64,000 nt of DNA, taken from positions 1 through 64,000 of the forward strand of contig CAIMUX010000033.1 in assembly GCA_903844735.1 (NCBI GenBank), in the 5' to 3' direction. Within the stretch, counting starts at the first letter, position 1. Every line of letters starts with the position of its first letter. Below, one piece after another: positions 63,214 through 64,000 of the stretch. Under the pieces are notes generated by a model. It did no database searches. It worked only from the letters and a program-made list of their open reading frames with translations, and had not been told where the DNA came from. The translations under genes and the position numbers were made by a program. This stretch comes from Candidatus Eiseniibacteriota bacterium (GTDB lineage: Bacteria > Eisenbacteria > RBG-16-71-46 > CAIMUX01).

Positions 63214-64000
63214 GCGCGTTGTCCTCCCGTCCGGGGCTCCAGGTCATCCGGACCGTGTTTGATCTTCCGGTCGAGTAAGAACAGGAAGAGGACGAGGAGC
63301 AGCAGGTAAACCAGCGTGAAAAGGATCAGCGAGGTGAGGACCATGCCGGCTGTCACGACCCGGGAGAGCCCGTCCGGCGTGCGCAACAGTCCGTAAACGA
63401 TCCACGGTTGCCGTCCCACCTCGGCCGACAGCCAGCCGAGCTGGTTGGCGAACTGCGGCCCCAGCACCGCGAAGACAAACGCCCAAAGCAGCCACCGACT
63501 CCGGAAAAGGAACCCGCGCCACCAGCCGAGCAGTCCCAACAGACTGATCCCGATCAGCGCCATGCCAAGTACCACCATCACGTGGTAGCTTTGAAAAACC
63601 ACCTTCACGGGCGGCCGATCCTGTGGCGGGAAGGCCCGCAGACCGGTCACCGGGGTGGTGGTGTTGCCGTGGATGAGAAAGCTGAGCATGCCGGGCAAGC
63701 CGAGGCCGAAGCGGACCCGTTCTCCCTCCGTGTCGGGAAGGCCGAAGAGCCAGAGGGTACCGGGGGCTGACTGCGGGTAGTGGGCCTCATAGGCCGCGAG
63801 TTTGGCGGGTTGGTACTTCGCCACGGTGATGGCGCTGCCGTGGCCGGTGACGAGCTGGAGCATCGAAGTGAGTACGGCCACCGGGAGGGCGATCTTGATC
63901 GAGGCGCGGGCGAACTCCTCGTGGCGGCGACGGAGCAGGTAGTAAGCACTCACGCTCAGGACCAAGAAGGCACCCGCCTGCCACGCACCGCATAGAACAT
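63210..64000 (-). CDS. cydA: Cytochrome bd ubiquinol oxidase subunit I (partial)
   Basis: The C-terminal about 262 residues of CydA; the gene runs off the window. Visible signatures are the quinol/heme region LQLVTGHGSAITVAKYQPAK followed by LAAYEAHY, the GRQPW block (SAEVGRQPWIVYGLLRT) and the last helices before the DRKIKHGPDD end. Subunit I carries the hemes and the quinol site. The frame is open to the window edge. It is upstream of cydB with an ATGA overlap. Confidence 0.93.
   Translation of the reverse strand, partial: VLCGAWQAGAFLVLSVSAYYLLRRRHEEFARASIKIALPVAVLTSMLQLVTGHGSAITVAKYQPAKLAAYEAHYPQSAPGTLWLFGLPDTEGERVRFGLGLPGMLSFLIHGNTTTPVTGLRAFPPQDRPPVKVVFQSYHVMVVLGMALIGISLLGLLGWWRGFLFRSRWLLWAFVFAVLGPQFANQLGWLSAEVGRQPWIVYGLLRTPDGLSRVVTAGMVLTSLILFTLVYLLLLVLFLFLLDRKIKHGPDDLEPRTGGQRA

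Overview
The window is a GC-rich bacterial contig. Several secreted proteins (9059-11992, 41849-43351, 45510-48095) end in a short Ig-like tail of the FlgD/T9SS-sorting type, and there are TonB and Omp85-like outer-membrane proteins and several secreted peptidases. This mix suggests a Gram-negative, FCB-type or candidate-phylum heterotroph; Candidatus Eisenbacteria or a relative is my best guess. No rRNA, tRNA or CRISPR array was seen, so the placement is inference.

Layout. 1-7.8 kb: a partial gene, an OPT-family peptide transporter, an MFS exporter, an enlarged MutL/GlmL-type ASKHA protein and a small lipoprotein. 8-17.7 kb: an EamA transporter, a secreted M28 peptidase, glutamate dehydrogenase (gdhA), a small nitroreductase, an MntA-HepT toxin-antitoxin pair, and histidine ammonia-lyase (hutH) with Cys at the usual MIO Ser position. 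17.7-35.6 kb: two overlapping paralogous lipoproteins, a secreted TldD/TldE-like pair, an M16 active/inactive peptidase pair and two large tricorn-like S41 proteases. With OPT, M28, GDH and HutH this reads as a protein- and amino-acid-consuming lifestyle.

35.6-41.3 kb is a decay zone. It holds a transposase stub, a histidine kinase whose first membrane helix is in another frame, an Omp85-like C-terminal fragment with an internal frameshift, remnants of a helicase plus type III-like methyltransferase locus, a frameshifted and internally deleted IS1380-type transposase, and a TonB-receptor fragment attached to a dispersed repeat. The same 58-bp sequence recurs exactly 10 kb away beside an intact TonB receptor.

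41.4-51.3 kb carries lineage-specific secreted proteins: a possible 41-aa protein, a gingipain-like C25 protein without an obvious catalytic His, two unknown exported proteins, an FG-GAP protein, a short proline-rich exported peptide, and a TPR/sigma-54 AAA+ regulator. 51.5-58.7 kb: TonB receptor, a 31-aa membrane peptide with an ArsR regulator, FmdB-type zinc ribbon, DUF1232 protein, lone CBM48 protein, MATE/ANKH-like membrane protein, ferredoxin and a small membrane protein. 58.9-64 kb: an acidic calcium-binding-repeat protein, three consecutive zinc-ribbon proteins (the middle one carrying a degenerate M48 metallopeptidase motif), and cytochrome bd oxidase (cydAB, cydA running off the window).

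Starts were chosen by eye from Shine-Dalgarno spacing and signal peptides. Family names come from recognised motifs, not from a search.
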